Part shown: positions 13,284 through 24,190 of the stretch, piece by piece | Position numbering within the stretch: position 1 is the first letter of the stretch | Layout of the letters: every line of letters starts with the position of its first letter | Made by a program: the position numbers and the translations under genes | NCBI GenBank assembly: GCA_008933995.1 | Contig: WARS01000046.1 | Coordinates: forward strand, 3,830,026 to 3,894,025 | From: Datnioides undecimradiatus | Taxonomy: Eukaryota > Chordata > Actinopteri > Lobotiformes > Datnioididae | DNA: 64,000 nt | Direction: 5' to 3' | Notes under the pieces: generated by a model | Database searches by the model: none | What the model was told of the DNA's origin: nothing | What the model saw: only the letters and a program-made list of their open reading frames with translations

Positions 13284-13816
13284 TTTATTTACATTTTCAG
13301 TGCAAATTATTATTAACAAAATAGCACAACTATATATAAATCCAGACCAAAAAAAAATACATGAACACGTGAAACAAGTGGTTCATAACCTAGAATTAAA
13401 ATTCACAACCGCATATTTCCTTCAGATGAGGGAAACATGATGCACACGAAAGCTCTTGAGAGGAAAACGACAGTAAGGAGACACTGGAGGTGGCCGGAAG
13501 TCCTGCTGCTGCATTTAAATAGTCTATGATTTTATGATTAAAAACGAAAAAAAACCTTATGGCATTCAATAATTAACTGTGGCCTGAGTTCCTCAAAATA
13601 ATGAGTCATACTGAACAAATAATACTGTCTCGCGGCTCCATTTGTTCCCAGGAATGAATGCAGCCTGGGACCTGATCATACCTTTAGATGGGTTATTGAA
13701 CAAACGCTGCCACTCCATGTGCGTTTGAAAATCACTGTCGTTCTTCTGTCAAAATAATTATAATAATAATAAAAACCTCGTCGTTATAGTTCATAAACTA
13801 CATCTTCACGCCGTCC
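13284..13816 (-). other. hlx: probable hlx 3' UTR with candidate poly(A) signal
   Basis: The first clear minus-strand AATAAA after the stop codon is at 13289-13284 (TTTATT on the plus strand), implying a 3' UTR of a little over 530 bases. The segment is AT-rich and has no frame of note. Later alternative signals cannot be excluded, and cDNA would be needed to fix the end. Confidence 0.4.
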
Positions 13817-14143
13817 TCATATGAGTATCTGCGAGGCCGGCGTGTCTGGCACTGTGGCCGCTGCCTCGGCGCTGCTCCCCGGCCCGCTGCCGCTCATGAT
13901 CACGCTGGTTTTGTTGTGCTCGGTAACGTCCAATTGTCCGTCAGAGTTTTCCTCCTGAGCCTCGTCGGACTCACACTCGCTCCTGCCGTCGCTCTCACAC
14001 TCGGACTCCGCCGGCTCTTTGGGATCCCCGCTGCCGGACACAGACACGCTCTTGTCCGGCTGCTCCTTCTCCTTGTCTTTCTGAGCCTGCGCCTCCTTGG
14101 AGTGTCTCCACTTCATGCGCCTGTTCTGGAACCACACTTTGAC
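13817..14143 (-). CDS. hlx: hlx coding exon 4 (homeodomain helix 3 and C-terminus)
   Basis: The acceptor is TTTTCAG|GTC. The exon encodes [27 protein letters not shown], then an acidic Ser/Glu-rich tail with two similar SECESD-type stretches, ending at TGA 13819-13817. The long open frame on the opposite strand here is a by-product of this GC-rich exon. Confidence 0.95.
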   Translation of the reverse strand, partial: VKVWFQNRRMKWRHSKEAQAQKDKEKEQPDKSVSVSGSGDPKEPAESECESDGRSECESDEAQEENSDGQLDVTEHNKTSVIMSGSGPGSSAEAAATVPDTPASQILI

Positions 14144-17100
14144 CTGAAAACACACAGGCAGACGCTGTTTATTAGACCTCTTTCTGCGCGGTGCATAGTT
14201 TCTGTATTTAATTTCCTCAAATTTTCCTTAAATTTCCAGGTAACAGCCTGTAAATATCATGGGCCTCATTACGGCAACCTTGGCTCATTAGCTCTGAGTC
14301 ACACTTTTGTAAATCTTTTGGATAAAAGGCTTCAAAGACTGCCTTTAACATTGTCCTGCTTTATTTACAGGGAAAAGAATAAACATTATAGGCATGTATG
14401 GCATGTAAAACACTGCATGTATGTTTCAAGCCTACCCAAAGCTACCAAGTGCACAGGAATGTTTCATTTAACCTTTATTTATTTTACTGGAGGTATGAGA
14501 AGTGGAGAAGACATCTGCATGAAAAGTTTAAACAAAGCGCAATTTACTGATAAACAACAGGAAAATGAGGGGTGTTATCTGGAATTAGCAATAAAATAAG
14601 ATTATCTAGGTCAGTTGATCCATTGTTGTTGGCGCTGGCTCTGGAGTTTGTGTGTTAACTGAGGCGTTGTACAGTGTGATCAAATGTAAACAACAACAAT
14701 CCTGAAGCCTTGCTCAAGATGTGATGACGTTTGTCATTCACTGGTGTGTCTCTCAGCCAATCAGGTTGCACCGTACAGTCACGATGCTACTTTGCCAACT
14801 CAGGCTAAAGGTCTTCATCTAGAGCTCTCCCAGACATTAGAAATAATTTTTTAATATGAAGTCATTGTTCTGAATGTGTGCAGGAACGCAGATTAGAAAC
14901 ATGTGAGTTTCTTGCATATAAAAATTACTATGAGAGTGTTTTTGAAGAAAACAGGTCCTCAAAGCCCGTTTGTGATATAATAAAGCTAAAACAAACGTGG
15001 CTGCAGCTCTGTCCCTCAAATACAGTGTCACATCATTTCATTTCCTATCATTTCATTGGATTTTCAGGGCCTGAGCTGCCACTGGGGTCACTGAGGTCAC
15101 GATCTGTTTCAGTCAGTGTATGGGTTTAACTTTACTCTGGTGGGCCTTTTACAGGCCGTTTCAAACATTTTTAGAAGACTCAGAATATACAGAAAATACA
15201 ATTTTTAATAAGTAAAAGTTATTGTTAATAATAATAACAATAAATAATGGATGTTGTTGTTTCTGTGAAATATTCAATAGGAAGCTACACGGGGGCTCCA
15301 GGCCTCAGTGACTCTAACATCCTGGCTACGGCCCTGTAGTTTTATGGTTTCATTGTTCGGTTAATTACTCTTCCTGGGGTCCATATTCAAAGAAAAATAC
15401 ATAATAATCAACCGCTGTTGCACTATCATACAGGAAATAATATAATCCAACAATAAGATTGCATCAAAATCACACACACACACACACACACCATTAAAAT
15501 AGAACAATAAATAATAAGAATCTCTATTCATTTAAACATCCACACTGCAGAGAAATAACGGCCTGCCTTCAAGCTGGATCTCTAAATATTTCTGTAGACT
15601 TGGTTTGCATTTAAAATAATAATAATAATAATAATAAAGCCTTTAATCATTCAAGCAAAGTGTCATCCAAAGACCTGCATCTCACCTGAGCGTCTGTGAG
15701 CCCGAGCATCGCTGCCAGCTGCTTCCTGTCCGGCTTGGTGACATATTTCTGTATCTCGAATCGCTTCTCGAGTCCTTTCCTCTGCAGGTTTGAAAACACC
15801 GCCCTCGACCATGACCTCTTCCTCTTGTACGTCTGCGGCATCGTGTCTTTGGTGAGGACGGCGTACGGACCTGAAAGACACGAGGAGGACATGCAGGTTA
15901 AAACTAAAATAGAGAAGAGAAACTGGAGAGAGAACAGTGACTGCAGGTGTTGACGCACACCTCCAAAAACAATAAACACAGAGAGCTGGACTGGGCCAGC
16001 TTCCTGTCTGTGACAGTCCTACATGTGGCGGCTACCTGGGAAGGTGTCCTGAAACTGATGCTGGCCTGATTGCCTGCTGCTGCTGCTGCTGCCTAGTGAA
16101 CTCATCATGGAGGACGCGTCGCTCATCCCGGGGTCTATGGAGGAGAAGTACTGGCTGGCCGGAGGCTGAACGGGGATGTGGATCCCTGACTGACGGTTCG
16201 AGCTAACGATGGACGTGAGATCTGTTACAGAGCGAGAGATGAGGAGTTATCGCAGTTACACAACCTGAGGAGGAGGAGGGGGAGAGGTGGTCTTGAGACC
16301 ATCCTACAAATTCATATTCTGGGTTCATGTGTGACTCCTGGAGCAAACCTCCAGCTGCTGCTTGTAGCTGATCCTAACCCCTGACCTCTCTGGTTTAGGG
16401 GGCAAAACAGGAGAGGATCTCCCCCACAGGACTCCTTAAAGTGGCACATTATGAGTCTATTTACGCTCTTACTGCTCTGTGAACAAGTGTATAAGCGTTA
16501 AACTGCTCTGACTTAACAGATGACACAACTAAATTTGGTGCTTCTAGTTTTGTTGCTTTCAGTTTCTTACTTCTGGACATGTATTTCAAGATATAAAAAA
16601 GAGCTTTAAGGCCATGAAACAGCCCCCTGTTTATTGTTTTCTTTGGCTGACATGACAGGAAGCTTCTCTATAAACACCACATATCTTTTTGGAAATTCAG
16701 CATGTAATAAAAATCTGGCCTCTCACCTCTTAAAGACGACTTTTCTCTGCCCTTTGGGTCAAAGTCTGTCGACAATATCCGATCAATTCCGAATTTTAGG
16801 TCTTTGCTTGAAGGCGGGGGAGCCTGTTGGGAGTTAAATGCAGTTCTGGAGACTGATGTTAGTTGTAGTCCGTGTCTGTGGTAAGGGGACGCCGGACTCA
16901 CCCTCGCGCCGTACACCGACGGCTCCGGCGCGACGGGAGAAGGGCGCAGCGGCGAGCTGCCGGAGTGCCCCTGCTGCGCACGGTGGTGGTGTCCCATATG
17001 CACCATGAGGGCCGACGATCCCGCGCTGTTCTCCGCATCTCCAGCCTGCAAAATGTCTGCGATGCAAAACGAGGGTTTCTTCATCGTATCCACAGCGAAG

Positions 17101-17171
17101 CCCCCCGCGCAGTACGCGGACCAGAGGCTAAAATTCGATGCGTAAAACGGGTTGAGCCCGGCCGTGTACAT
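13817..17171 (-). CDS. hlx: hlx (hlx1), H2.0-like homeobox transcription factor; four coding exons, complete
   Basis: Joining four exons (17171-16727, 16221-16036, 15870-15686, 14143-13817) keeps frame across every GT-AG junction and gives 380 residues. The N-terminus resembles vertebrate HLX ([15 protein letters not shown], then [11 protein letters not shown]). A divergent homeodomain covers about residues 229-288, with Trp276 and Asn279 as the usual helix-3 contacts in [13 protein letters not shown]. Two FxIxxIL motifs, at residues 35-41 and 127-133, fit the eh1 Groucho/TLE-binding pattern. The tail is acidic, rich in Ser/Glu/Asp. Human HLX is longer, with more low-complexity sequence. HLX is a nuclear regulator of visceral mesenchyme, enteric and haematopoietic development; this role comes from family knowledge. 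The start is the only Met that gives the family N-terminus. Confidence 0.95.
15471..15492. repeat. (CA)n microsatellite
   Basis: Eleven CA units in hlx intron 3. Confidence 0.9.
15615..15638. repeat. (AAT)n microsatellite
   Basis: About eight AAT units in hlx intron 3, roughly 50 bases from the exon 3 donor. Confidence 0.85.
15686..15870 (-). CDS. hlx: hlx coding exon 3 (homeodomain, first part)
   Basis: Bounded by TTTCAG|GTCC and GCTCAG|GTGAG. It begins [15 protein letters not shown], a signature of HLX, and continues through homeodomain helices 1 and 2 to LTDAQ. The split just before helix 3 (between DAQ and VKVWFQNRR) is a common homeobox intron position. The frame closes exactly at a codon boundary. 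Confidence 0.95.
16036..16221 (-). CDS. hlx: hlx coding exon 2
   Basis: The acceptor (TGTAACAG|ATC) and the donor (CCCAG|GTAGC) are both canonical. In frame it reads DLTSIV...QYFSSIDP...HQFQDTFPG, matching the HLX order of a DLTS segment, an FxSxDP segment and the [10 protein letters not shown] segment before the homeodomain. A short polyserine run, SSSSS from AGC codons, lies mid-exon and may vary in length. Confidence 0.92.
16222..16726 (-). other. hlx: hlx intron 1
   Basis: A 505-base intron between exons 1 and 2 with canonical ends. Nothing else was recognised inside. Confidence 0.75.
16727..17171 (-). CDS. hlx: hlx coding exon 1
   Basis: The ATG at 17171-17169 opens the HLX-type N-terminus. 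The exon codes for 148 residues plus one base and ends at a GTGAG donor (GAG|GTGAG at 16727/16726). It contains both FxIxxIL (eh1-like) motifs and a His/Pro/Ser-rich linker. This exon is GC- and CpG-rich relative to its surroundings. Confidence 0.93.
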
Positions 17172-17400
17172 CCCGCAGCCTCTAATGCGTCTTATTGTTG
17201 CTCAGAAGAAGGTATAAACGGACAAGACATGTAAAAAAAGCAGGGAGAGCGTTTTAGGGGGATAGATGACCGTCCTCTTTGTGTCAGTGCCAAAATCGCT
17301 CTCCCAACTCTGAAATCCAAGCCCTGCAGTTCCACTCTGAAGTTCCTCCGTGGACACTGATTGGTTGCTTTCTGAGCCAATGGATGTTGTGCATTTGCTC
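17172..17400 (-). promoter_or_regulatory. hlx: hlx 5' flank with CCAAT boxes
   Basis: Upstream of the ATG the sequence carries ATTGG at 17360-17364 (a minus-strand CCAAT) and CCAAT on the plus strand at 17377-17381, about 190-210 bases before the start codon. No convincing TATA box was seen. A (CA)n tract follows at 17434-17459. The position suits a core promoter, but the transcription start is not known from sequence alone. Confidence 0.4.
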
Positions 17401-17433
17401 ACATCACGCCCTTGTAAATGAGGATGATGTGTA

Positions 17434-17459
17434 ACACACACACACACACACACACACAC
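17434..17459. repeat. (CA)n microsatellite
   Basis: Thirteen AC units about 260 bases upstream of the hlx start codon. Confidence 0.9.
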
Positions 17460-17799
17460 TTACACACTCACGCACATGACCGGGACACTTCGGAACGATT
17501 TTGAGCCTGAGATGATGGATTGATCACTTAAAGAGAACCTCCACCCATCACCGCACAGAGAAACATTACACCCATTAACTCTCGTCTTAATTTTGATTTT
17601 TCTTTGTGGAAATAAATAATATCTCACCCCAGAGGCGAGTTTGCATGCAGCGGACTACAAATATTGTTAAGAAAATCTTTGATCTGACAGCTTTTTGACA
17701 GAAATCACCCTTATTTCCTTACAAAATGAAAAAAAAAAAATCAAATCGGAAAAACAGACCACACAGCTACATGAAATGTGGAATAATGCTCAGTAATTG

Positions 17800-18130
17800 A
17801 CTTCTCCAAATCGACGTGCAATCCTATAACCCTGAGCCCAGGAGAGCCTCTATTAGCTCCAACTCATCCTGTTTTTGATGGGCTGCGATTCGTGTTAAAT
17901 GAGCGGATATTCCTGCTAGATTTGCCCCCAAAATAGAACCTGTTTTAGTATTTTAGGATACAGCAGAAATCCTTATTTCTTCCGGAGCAGTGGGGGGGAC
18001 TTTATAATGACTGTTAGAACTTCCCTCTTTCAATATTTGTGCAACTTTATCTCGACCTGCAAGTTGCACGGTGACGCAAATCCGTCCCTATGCTCATAAT
18101 AAACAGAGGAAACCTATTCCCCCCTAAAAC
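17800..18130. promoter_or_regulatory. candidate hlx upstream conserved elements
   Basis: Two repeat-free blocks 0.65-0.95 kb upstream of the hlx ATG, with even composition and words such as GGGCTGCGATTCGTGTTAAA and TATGCTCATAATAAACAGAG. The call rests on position next to a developmental regulator and texture only. Confidence 0.25.
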
Positions 18131-18845
18131 CAAAACACAATTAACTTCAGAGGCGATACTTCATCCGCAAGGCCCCTCAACATTCACACGTTGGGCCCTG
18201 GCCAATAAGTTTTTATAATCTAAGATTTAAATTGTTAAAAAAAACCAAAACCAATATATTTTTTATTCCTGCAGCAGCATGAACTAATTTGGCTTAATTG
18301 CCTTAAAACAACATATTCATAATATCTTAAATCATTAGCAGCCTTTGGAATCGCGTCTATAGAAATTTATATACTTTCTATATTTGTGACCGTCAGTTAA
18401 AATGAACTCTCTCTCGCTTTCTCCCCCCTCCGCCTCCTACTGTCGTGCCTTCGTACTGTTTGGACCCCCTCTCCCCCCTAAAACGCTCCGATCGCATGTC
18501 TCTCTTGCATGTGTTGAAACAATGGCTTCTGAAGCCCGCATTCATTGAGTCTTGATTCATGCGGGCGGAAGGGCCGATGACCCTGACTGCCTCCTATCAT
18601 GCTGTTTTCGAGTGACACTTTTCCGGGTTAAAATTAGAAATGAGATTTTTTAACGTTTGCCCTCCATCATGCAGTCAAAACAATCCAGGGAAGAGGATGT
18701 AGCAGACGCAGCACGCCTCGAGTTATTTCAGGTGCTGATGAGCTTTTCAGTGGGAAGCATTAAAAAAAAAAAAAAGAAAAGAAAAAGCAGCAGGCCTCAG
18801 ATCAGCCTTTTACTCAGGAGCTCTGTCACTGCATAGCTGTGACAA

Positions 18846-18879
18846 GCTGCATTTATCCGGGAAACCGGATAAATGCAGC
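18846..18879. repeat. perfect 15-bp inverted repeat with GAAA loop
   Basis: Arms 18846-18860 (GCTGCATTTATCCGG) and 18865-18879 (CCGGATAAATGCAGC) are exact reverse complements, separated by the four bases GAAA. Either strand would fold into a 15-bp hairpin. On plus-strand RNA the loop would be a GNRA tetraloop. It is about 1.7 kb upstream of the hlx ATG. No transposon ends or target-site duplication were seen around it. Confidence 0.9.
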
Positions 18880-21119
18880 CTCAAGTTTTTACTTTTCCAC
18901 CTGCTCTATGATGCAAACCCCCCAGTGCAGCAGAGATCAGTCTGCTGTTTGCAATCATAAAGCAAAAGAAAAATATTTTGGCCTTTAGGAAAATGTAAAT
19001 TGGTGTGTCTGCATTGTTCAGCGGATCAGTAAATGATTAAAATATATATATAATTATATAAAAATTAGTAATGCACGCTATACAACGTTTGGGGGCACTG
19101 AGGATAAAATATTTATCACATTTATTGAGATTTTTTTTGCAGCACACATCAGTTTATTAAACTTCCTGCATGTTTTTGTGCAAAAACATATTTTTATTTA
19201 CTTCAGTGTCTGCCTGATTTAAAAGTCCCAGCTAAGTTGGAGGAGAGAAACCAAGTATGCAGATGCACGACTGCTCGTATTACAGATTTTGAATGCTCAC
19301 CCAGCCACACACACTTAATATGAAACATGACGCGAAAGCTTTCATGTTTTAATACAGAGCTTATCCTAAAAAACATTTTGTTTCCGGCTGTAAAAAGACG
19401 CCATTTCTCTACATTCACAATAAAAGAATTACTGAGTGGCTGATGTTCAGCACCCAGAAAAGTATTTACACACAAAGAGAAGGTGAGATGGAAAGTGAGC
19501 TGAAAGGTTCTCCAGCTTGGACACATGATATCTTTTTCAGAGCAGAATCACTGCAGACGTATGGAGGACGCAGATGAAAACAGCAGAACAAACACCATCG
19601 ACCACAGGCACAGGTCCTACCACAGGTCGTGCTTTGATCCTATACAGTCAGATTATACTGTTTACTGCAGTTATTAAAATGAATTATACTTTCCTCATTT
19701 TAAACTTGTGTGTTTTGATGCAACCATGGCTTGAGTTCTATGCTCCTAAGAGGAGCGAGACATTTCACTGCATCCAAAGCTGCAGCACTGAGCATAGTTT
19801 CCTAGTGCACATGAGAATAAAACTGAAACTTGCCTCCAATTTCACATGAACGCTGACTGCAGAAGTTCAGCTTTGAAGCTTTAATATTGCAGAAAAGGAC
19901 GTGTTTGATCCACAAATCACATGAAAAAAACCCAAACTGATTTATTACTTTTTCAGCCAGAGCCCTGCTGGATACTATTATTCACCTTTATTTCCTTTTT
20001 CCAAGCTGGTCCTCGGTGGAGCTGTATAAATGACGGCAGGTGGGATTACTGCCAGTGCCAGCGACTCCTGTCTCTGGTTAATGGAGCGCTCGAGACTCAA
20101 GTCTGTCTTCAACAATCGAAAATTCACAGTCCAACCTAAAAGAAGTCTGAATCACTCTTACTGAAGCGGTTTGGAAGCATAATATGGCTCTTGATATAAT
20201 AAACTGGCCACCTCATAGTCTTTTTACGACCATTTTCCAAGATTAAAGTCCCTTTACAGACAAGCACGTTCATTCAGTACACTTCTGCACATTTATTTGA
20301 CAGATACAGTTCAGATTAACATTTTACATCACAAACACGACTAGTGTATGAATTGCATTGATAAAGATTAAATTATTTCTATATTTTCTGAGGTTTTTAC
20401 TATGGCTTTATTCATATTTAATACGACCAAACAGGAAAAATAATCAATTATGTCAGAAAAAAAATAAAAATGTTTACATACACTTTGGTTTTTCTTGTTT
20501 TCTACCACATTTAATCTCATGATTCCCTCCAGATTTATGTTGTGACCTACTGGAGGGGTCTCACGCATCCGTTGGAAACCGCTGCACTAAATGTATGTGA
20601 AGTAGTTTAAAGTAGCTCCACTGTTACAGGCTGCAACAGCAAAACACTGCGTGTGCATTCATGTGTTGTCACATGTAAGATACTTACTTCGATGCTTTAA
20701 GTGCATTCTGCTGATAACACATCTTGACTACACTTTACACTGATGTAATACACTCAAAATGTAGTGTTTACTAACCATATCAAATCATATTAGGGAACGT
20801 TTGTGACATCATCATCCGTTCATAATTTACATCCACCTCCCCATTAAAACGTGATCAAAACGCCTAAAACACAAAACGACTGATTATTTGCCTAATCAGC
20901 TCAGAGGAGGCAGCAGCTCTGCTCCTCAGCCCAAACACACAGCAGCAATCACAGCTTGAACAAACAACATGAAACCGAAAAGCCAGAGCGTTTGAGTCAC
21001 ATGCTCACTGTGGATGAAAACAAAGCCGTGCTGCCGTGCACTGTTGACTACCTGAAGTTTAAAGGGTCTGACGGAGCCCATTGTTGTCGCCTGATTGCTC
21101 GCTGTGTGTTTTTCAGGAA

Positions 21120-21420
21120 GCCTTATCAGGCGGAGGAAAAGTGAACGAGCACCTCGGACTGTAGCTCTGCTGGATCAGAGGCTGCCGGACAGAATTAAAT
21201 GATTTCCATTATTACACTGAGAATTATTGCTCCCCCTTCTGTAAGACTCCAGCTCCACGCCAAGATTACTATTTCTGGCAATGTTTGCCTCAGGAAGGAA
21301 CTTTCGCAGATTTAATGGGACCTGGGCCATTGTACACGGCCTTCTGTATGGCACCGTGCCATCATTTCCACAAAGAAGAGAGGGAGGGAAGAAGAACTGA
21401 GGGATGTTGTCTAAAGTCAA
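21120..21420. promoter_or_regulatory. candidate conserved non-coding element
   Basis: A repeat-free block of even composition, including CCATTATTACACTGAGAATT, GACTCCAGCTCCACGCCAAG and GGGCCATTGTACACGGCC. The open frame through it resembles no family I know. Conservation is untested. Confidence 0.22.
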
Positions 21421-23628
21421 TTCAAAACAAGACTGGTTCGTTTATGTGATCCCGAATACAGCCAGTATGTTTCTGGCACGGGGATGAGGTGATTTTTTAA
21501 AAAATTTGCATAGAAGAGGTTAACCGCGGCTGCACAGTGATCCGCTTCGCTTTACTTATGTATTTTATGTGAAATGTCTGACTTTTTACTGTTACCAGGA
21601 AGTCTTAAAGTACAAACATGTCTATTACAAATAGAGGTCTGTGCTTATATAAAAGTGCAGGAGTATTACCAGCAGAATCTATCAGAAGCATGAATACTCA
21701 TCATGCAGGAGTTGGCTTATGACTAGATTTTAGTATTTAACATTTTAACCACTTCATTGGCTCATATTGTCATTTTGAGATTACGCCATGCATCACATTT
21801 TTAGGTTTAAATACTTTTTTGTTTATAAAACAAGAGATTTAATTCATCCCTGAGGAAAATTCACGTTACAGCAGCACTGAGAGAGACAAAGAGGTAAGAA
21901 AGATAAATTATTTGAGTAAAACAAATACAAATTAGTATAGTACTGAAGATATCAGAAAGTGATATTACAAAAGCTGTATATAACATTTACATTACAATAA
22001 CATGGGCATTAGAAGTGAATTGCTTACATAAGTGAGGACATGAAGACAGTAAATGTACACGCAGCTCCCCCCAGTGACAACCCGCTCCCTCTTCTTGTCT
22101 GCTCATCGTTTTAAATGCGTTTTTTGTTTTTTCACTCTGATTGCAAAAAAAAAAATATGTTGATTTAACAAGAAAATAAATAAAATATGAAATAAGAGGA
22201 GAGATCGACGCCAAGGCTGGTTTTTGTTTTCTGAATGTGAAACAATGAGCTGATAATCTCAGTCATAGCTAAAGTAGAGGAAAGATTGTGAGAAAAACGT
22301 ATTAAAAGTAGTAAAAGAGTGAAGACCTCAGCGGCTGATTAATATCAATATATTCATATATCCATCAATATACTGATGGATGCATTAATGCTTAAGAAGC
22401 ACACAGTTACAGTGCTTAGTTCAGACCAGTGGCTGATCCAAACCCAAGGCCTCAGACCCCGCCCAAGAGTCACCAAATGATTGTGGGGGGTGAATTATCT
22501 TTGCTGTTTTCTCTGATCTCTGCCTTTGTTATATAAAATTAGATTATATTTACCTCTTCCAGTTATCTAAACAAACACAACCGCTTGAACGCCAAGAGCG
22601 CTCTGCCCTGGGACTGCATTGCCCGACCAGGCCGCTCGCGTGCGGGCTCAGTGCGTTGTGAGTCAGACACAGTCAGTCGGCTTTATTGCGTCTTTCACTG
22701 CACAGTGTTTATTGGTAGTCACACCTTCTTGACCCAGAGATGTTAAAGCTGGTATCTCCCACTCAACTGGAGGCCTATCCCCAATGCTGGTCTAGTCAGC
22801 ATACTGACCCTCAGTCAGTCTCCTACACTCTGAGTTGAAGTGCCCCGCTAGGAGTGTTCCACATGCTCCTGATCTTTCATAAGTGAGTGATTGCCAGGAC
22901 TAAGACGCCTCCCCAACCTGCATCCACAAGGGCTGGAGCCTAAACGAGAGCAATGAGTCCCACAACGCACTCATCACCTCAGAGAGAGTGTGCTTGGCTC
23001 AAAGGCACACCGTCACCTGTACTGCTGAGGCTGGACACCACCTCAAAGTACAAGAATCTGAGCAGCTCTGGACAGAAAACATCAGGTTGTGCAATATTTA
23101 ACTCCTGACAAGACAGTGGTCCGTCAGAGGAGGAAACTTTTCAGTTTGTGGCTCTACTCAGTGTCTCCCTGTGCACCAGCTGTGCTGCTGAAGCCTGGGG
23201 AGCCTGATTTTCACCTGAGCCCTGCATCATTAGATGTGTTCTCATATTTGTCTTCTAAGGGTTTGTTAATGTTATATGCAAACTGAAAATAATTAGCAGT
23301 GCCCAGCAGCTACGGAAAGGGGGAGCAGGCTGCCCCAATCTGGACAAACATCACTTTAAAATATTTTTTAAAAATGTATTTCACGTTTAAAAACCCAATG
23401 TATTTGCAAAAGGGGGACGTGATCATAAGCCCACCCGGTGCAAACGGGAGCGAAGGACAGAACAATCAACACTGAGCAACACTAAGATCTCACTGTGTTT
23501 GTGGAGAAAAATAAACAATCCGACCTGGAGCGCAAGGGGGTAAAAAGGGAAATTAGCAGGACAATACAGCTGGGAGTGCTAATGACGCCATTTTCTAATT
23601 AAACAAGGCGGAAGTTAATCAAAACTCA

Positions 23629-24190
23629 CCTCCAGCGCTCATTGTGCCTCTGCATGGAGGAAACTCCACCTTGTGCGCACAACGGAGACCAAACTCAGAA
23701 AATAAGTTAACCCTGTACAAATAAATGTAGAGGACTTATTACTCCTCAAACGTGTATTTGGCCAACTCAAACAGTGTGTTAGAAACAGCACCGGAAGTTG
23801 CCAACAGCAGCGACATCTCATTTCAGGCGAAACGAAAACAAGAGGCGAGGCAGTGTAACCCTCTGTTACTAAAATACACCTGGAAGGCAGAAGCCGCACA
23901 CAGAGATCAGGGCCACAGCGCACCTGCGCCACGGCGACGGATCATCGATTATTATTAATAAACGGAGTCTCAAACACGCGCAACTTACCTGCAGGTGGCT
24001 GTGGTGTGTGGCGCAAAGAAGCGACATGCGACAAGCCAACTTAACTCGGTCACATGACCTTGTTGCTGAGCGGTGTGGAGCACAGGTGTGAGGATTGCGC
24101 TGACTGAACGTGAGCTCCCAGAAACGGTTTTCAGTTGTGAATCATTGCGTTCGTGTTCGTGCTTATGCGTCTTTTCTTTGCGCACCGATG
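23629..24190 (-). other. CpG-rich promoter/first-exon-like patch, transcript unassigned
   Basis: CpG is locally frequent (CGCGCAAC, ACGGCGACGG, GCGCAAAGAAGCGACATGCG). On the minus strand there is a strong donor CCTGCAG|GTAAGT at about 23988/23987. A possible second exon, 23712-23629, has acceptor ATTTGTACAG|GG and donor CTGGAG|GTGAGT. The second exon contains an ATG followed by four codons (MSAG) before the donor. A GTCATGTGAC E-box lies upstream, near 24050. I found no following coding exon before hlx, so this may be an untranslated start of an unknown gene, a long non-coding RNA, or chance. Confidence 0.2.

Larger units (their letters stand above)
14144..15685 (-). other. hlx: hlx intron 3
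   Basis: This 1.5-kb intron splits the homeodomain. It holds (CA)n at 15471-15492, (AAT)n at 15615-15638, and near 14250-14350 a balanced-composition patch (GGGCCTCATTACGGCAACC region) that looks more constrained than its surroundings. A short segment around 15290-15340 resembles a dispersed teleost repeat. No extra exon was seen. Confidence 0.7.
17460..23599. other. intergenic upstream of hlx; no gene seen
   Basis: No protein family was recognised. Blocks at 17800-18130 (TATTAGCTCCAACTCATCC; GGTGACGCAAATCCGTCCC) and 21120-21420 look repeat-free and constrained. A perfect hairpin lies at 18846-18879. Fragments at 20590-20770 and 21540-21700 resemble the 'tacttttact' repeat. A GC-balanced, possibly once-coding patch lies at 22560-23100. 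Confidence 0.5.

Noticed and set aside
13098-13440. Polyasparagine and polyleucine/valine open frames
   Set aside because: Produced entirely by the trinucleotide microsatellite at 13179-13260.
13916-14599. 227-residue open frame on the plus strand, the longest plus-strand frame near hlx
   Set aside because: It is the antisense of hlx exon 4 extended into the intron. The GC-rich coding exon keeps the opposite frame open, and there is no family resemblance.
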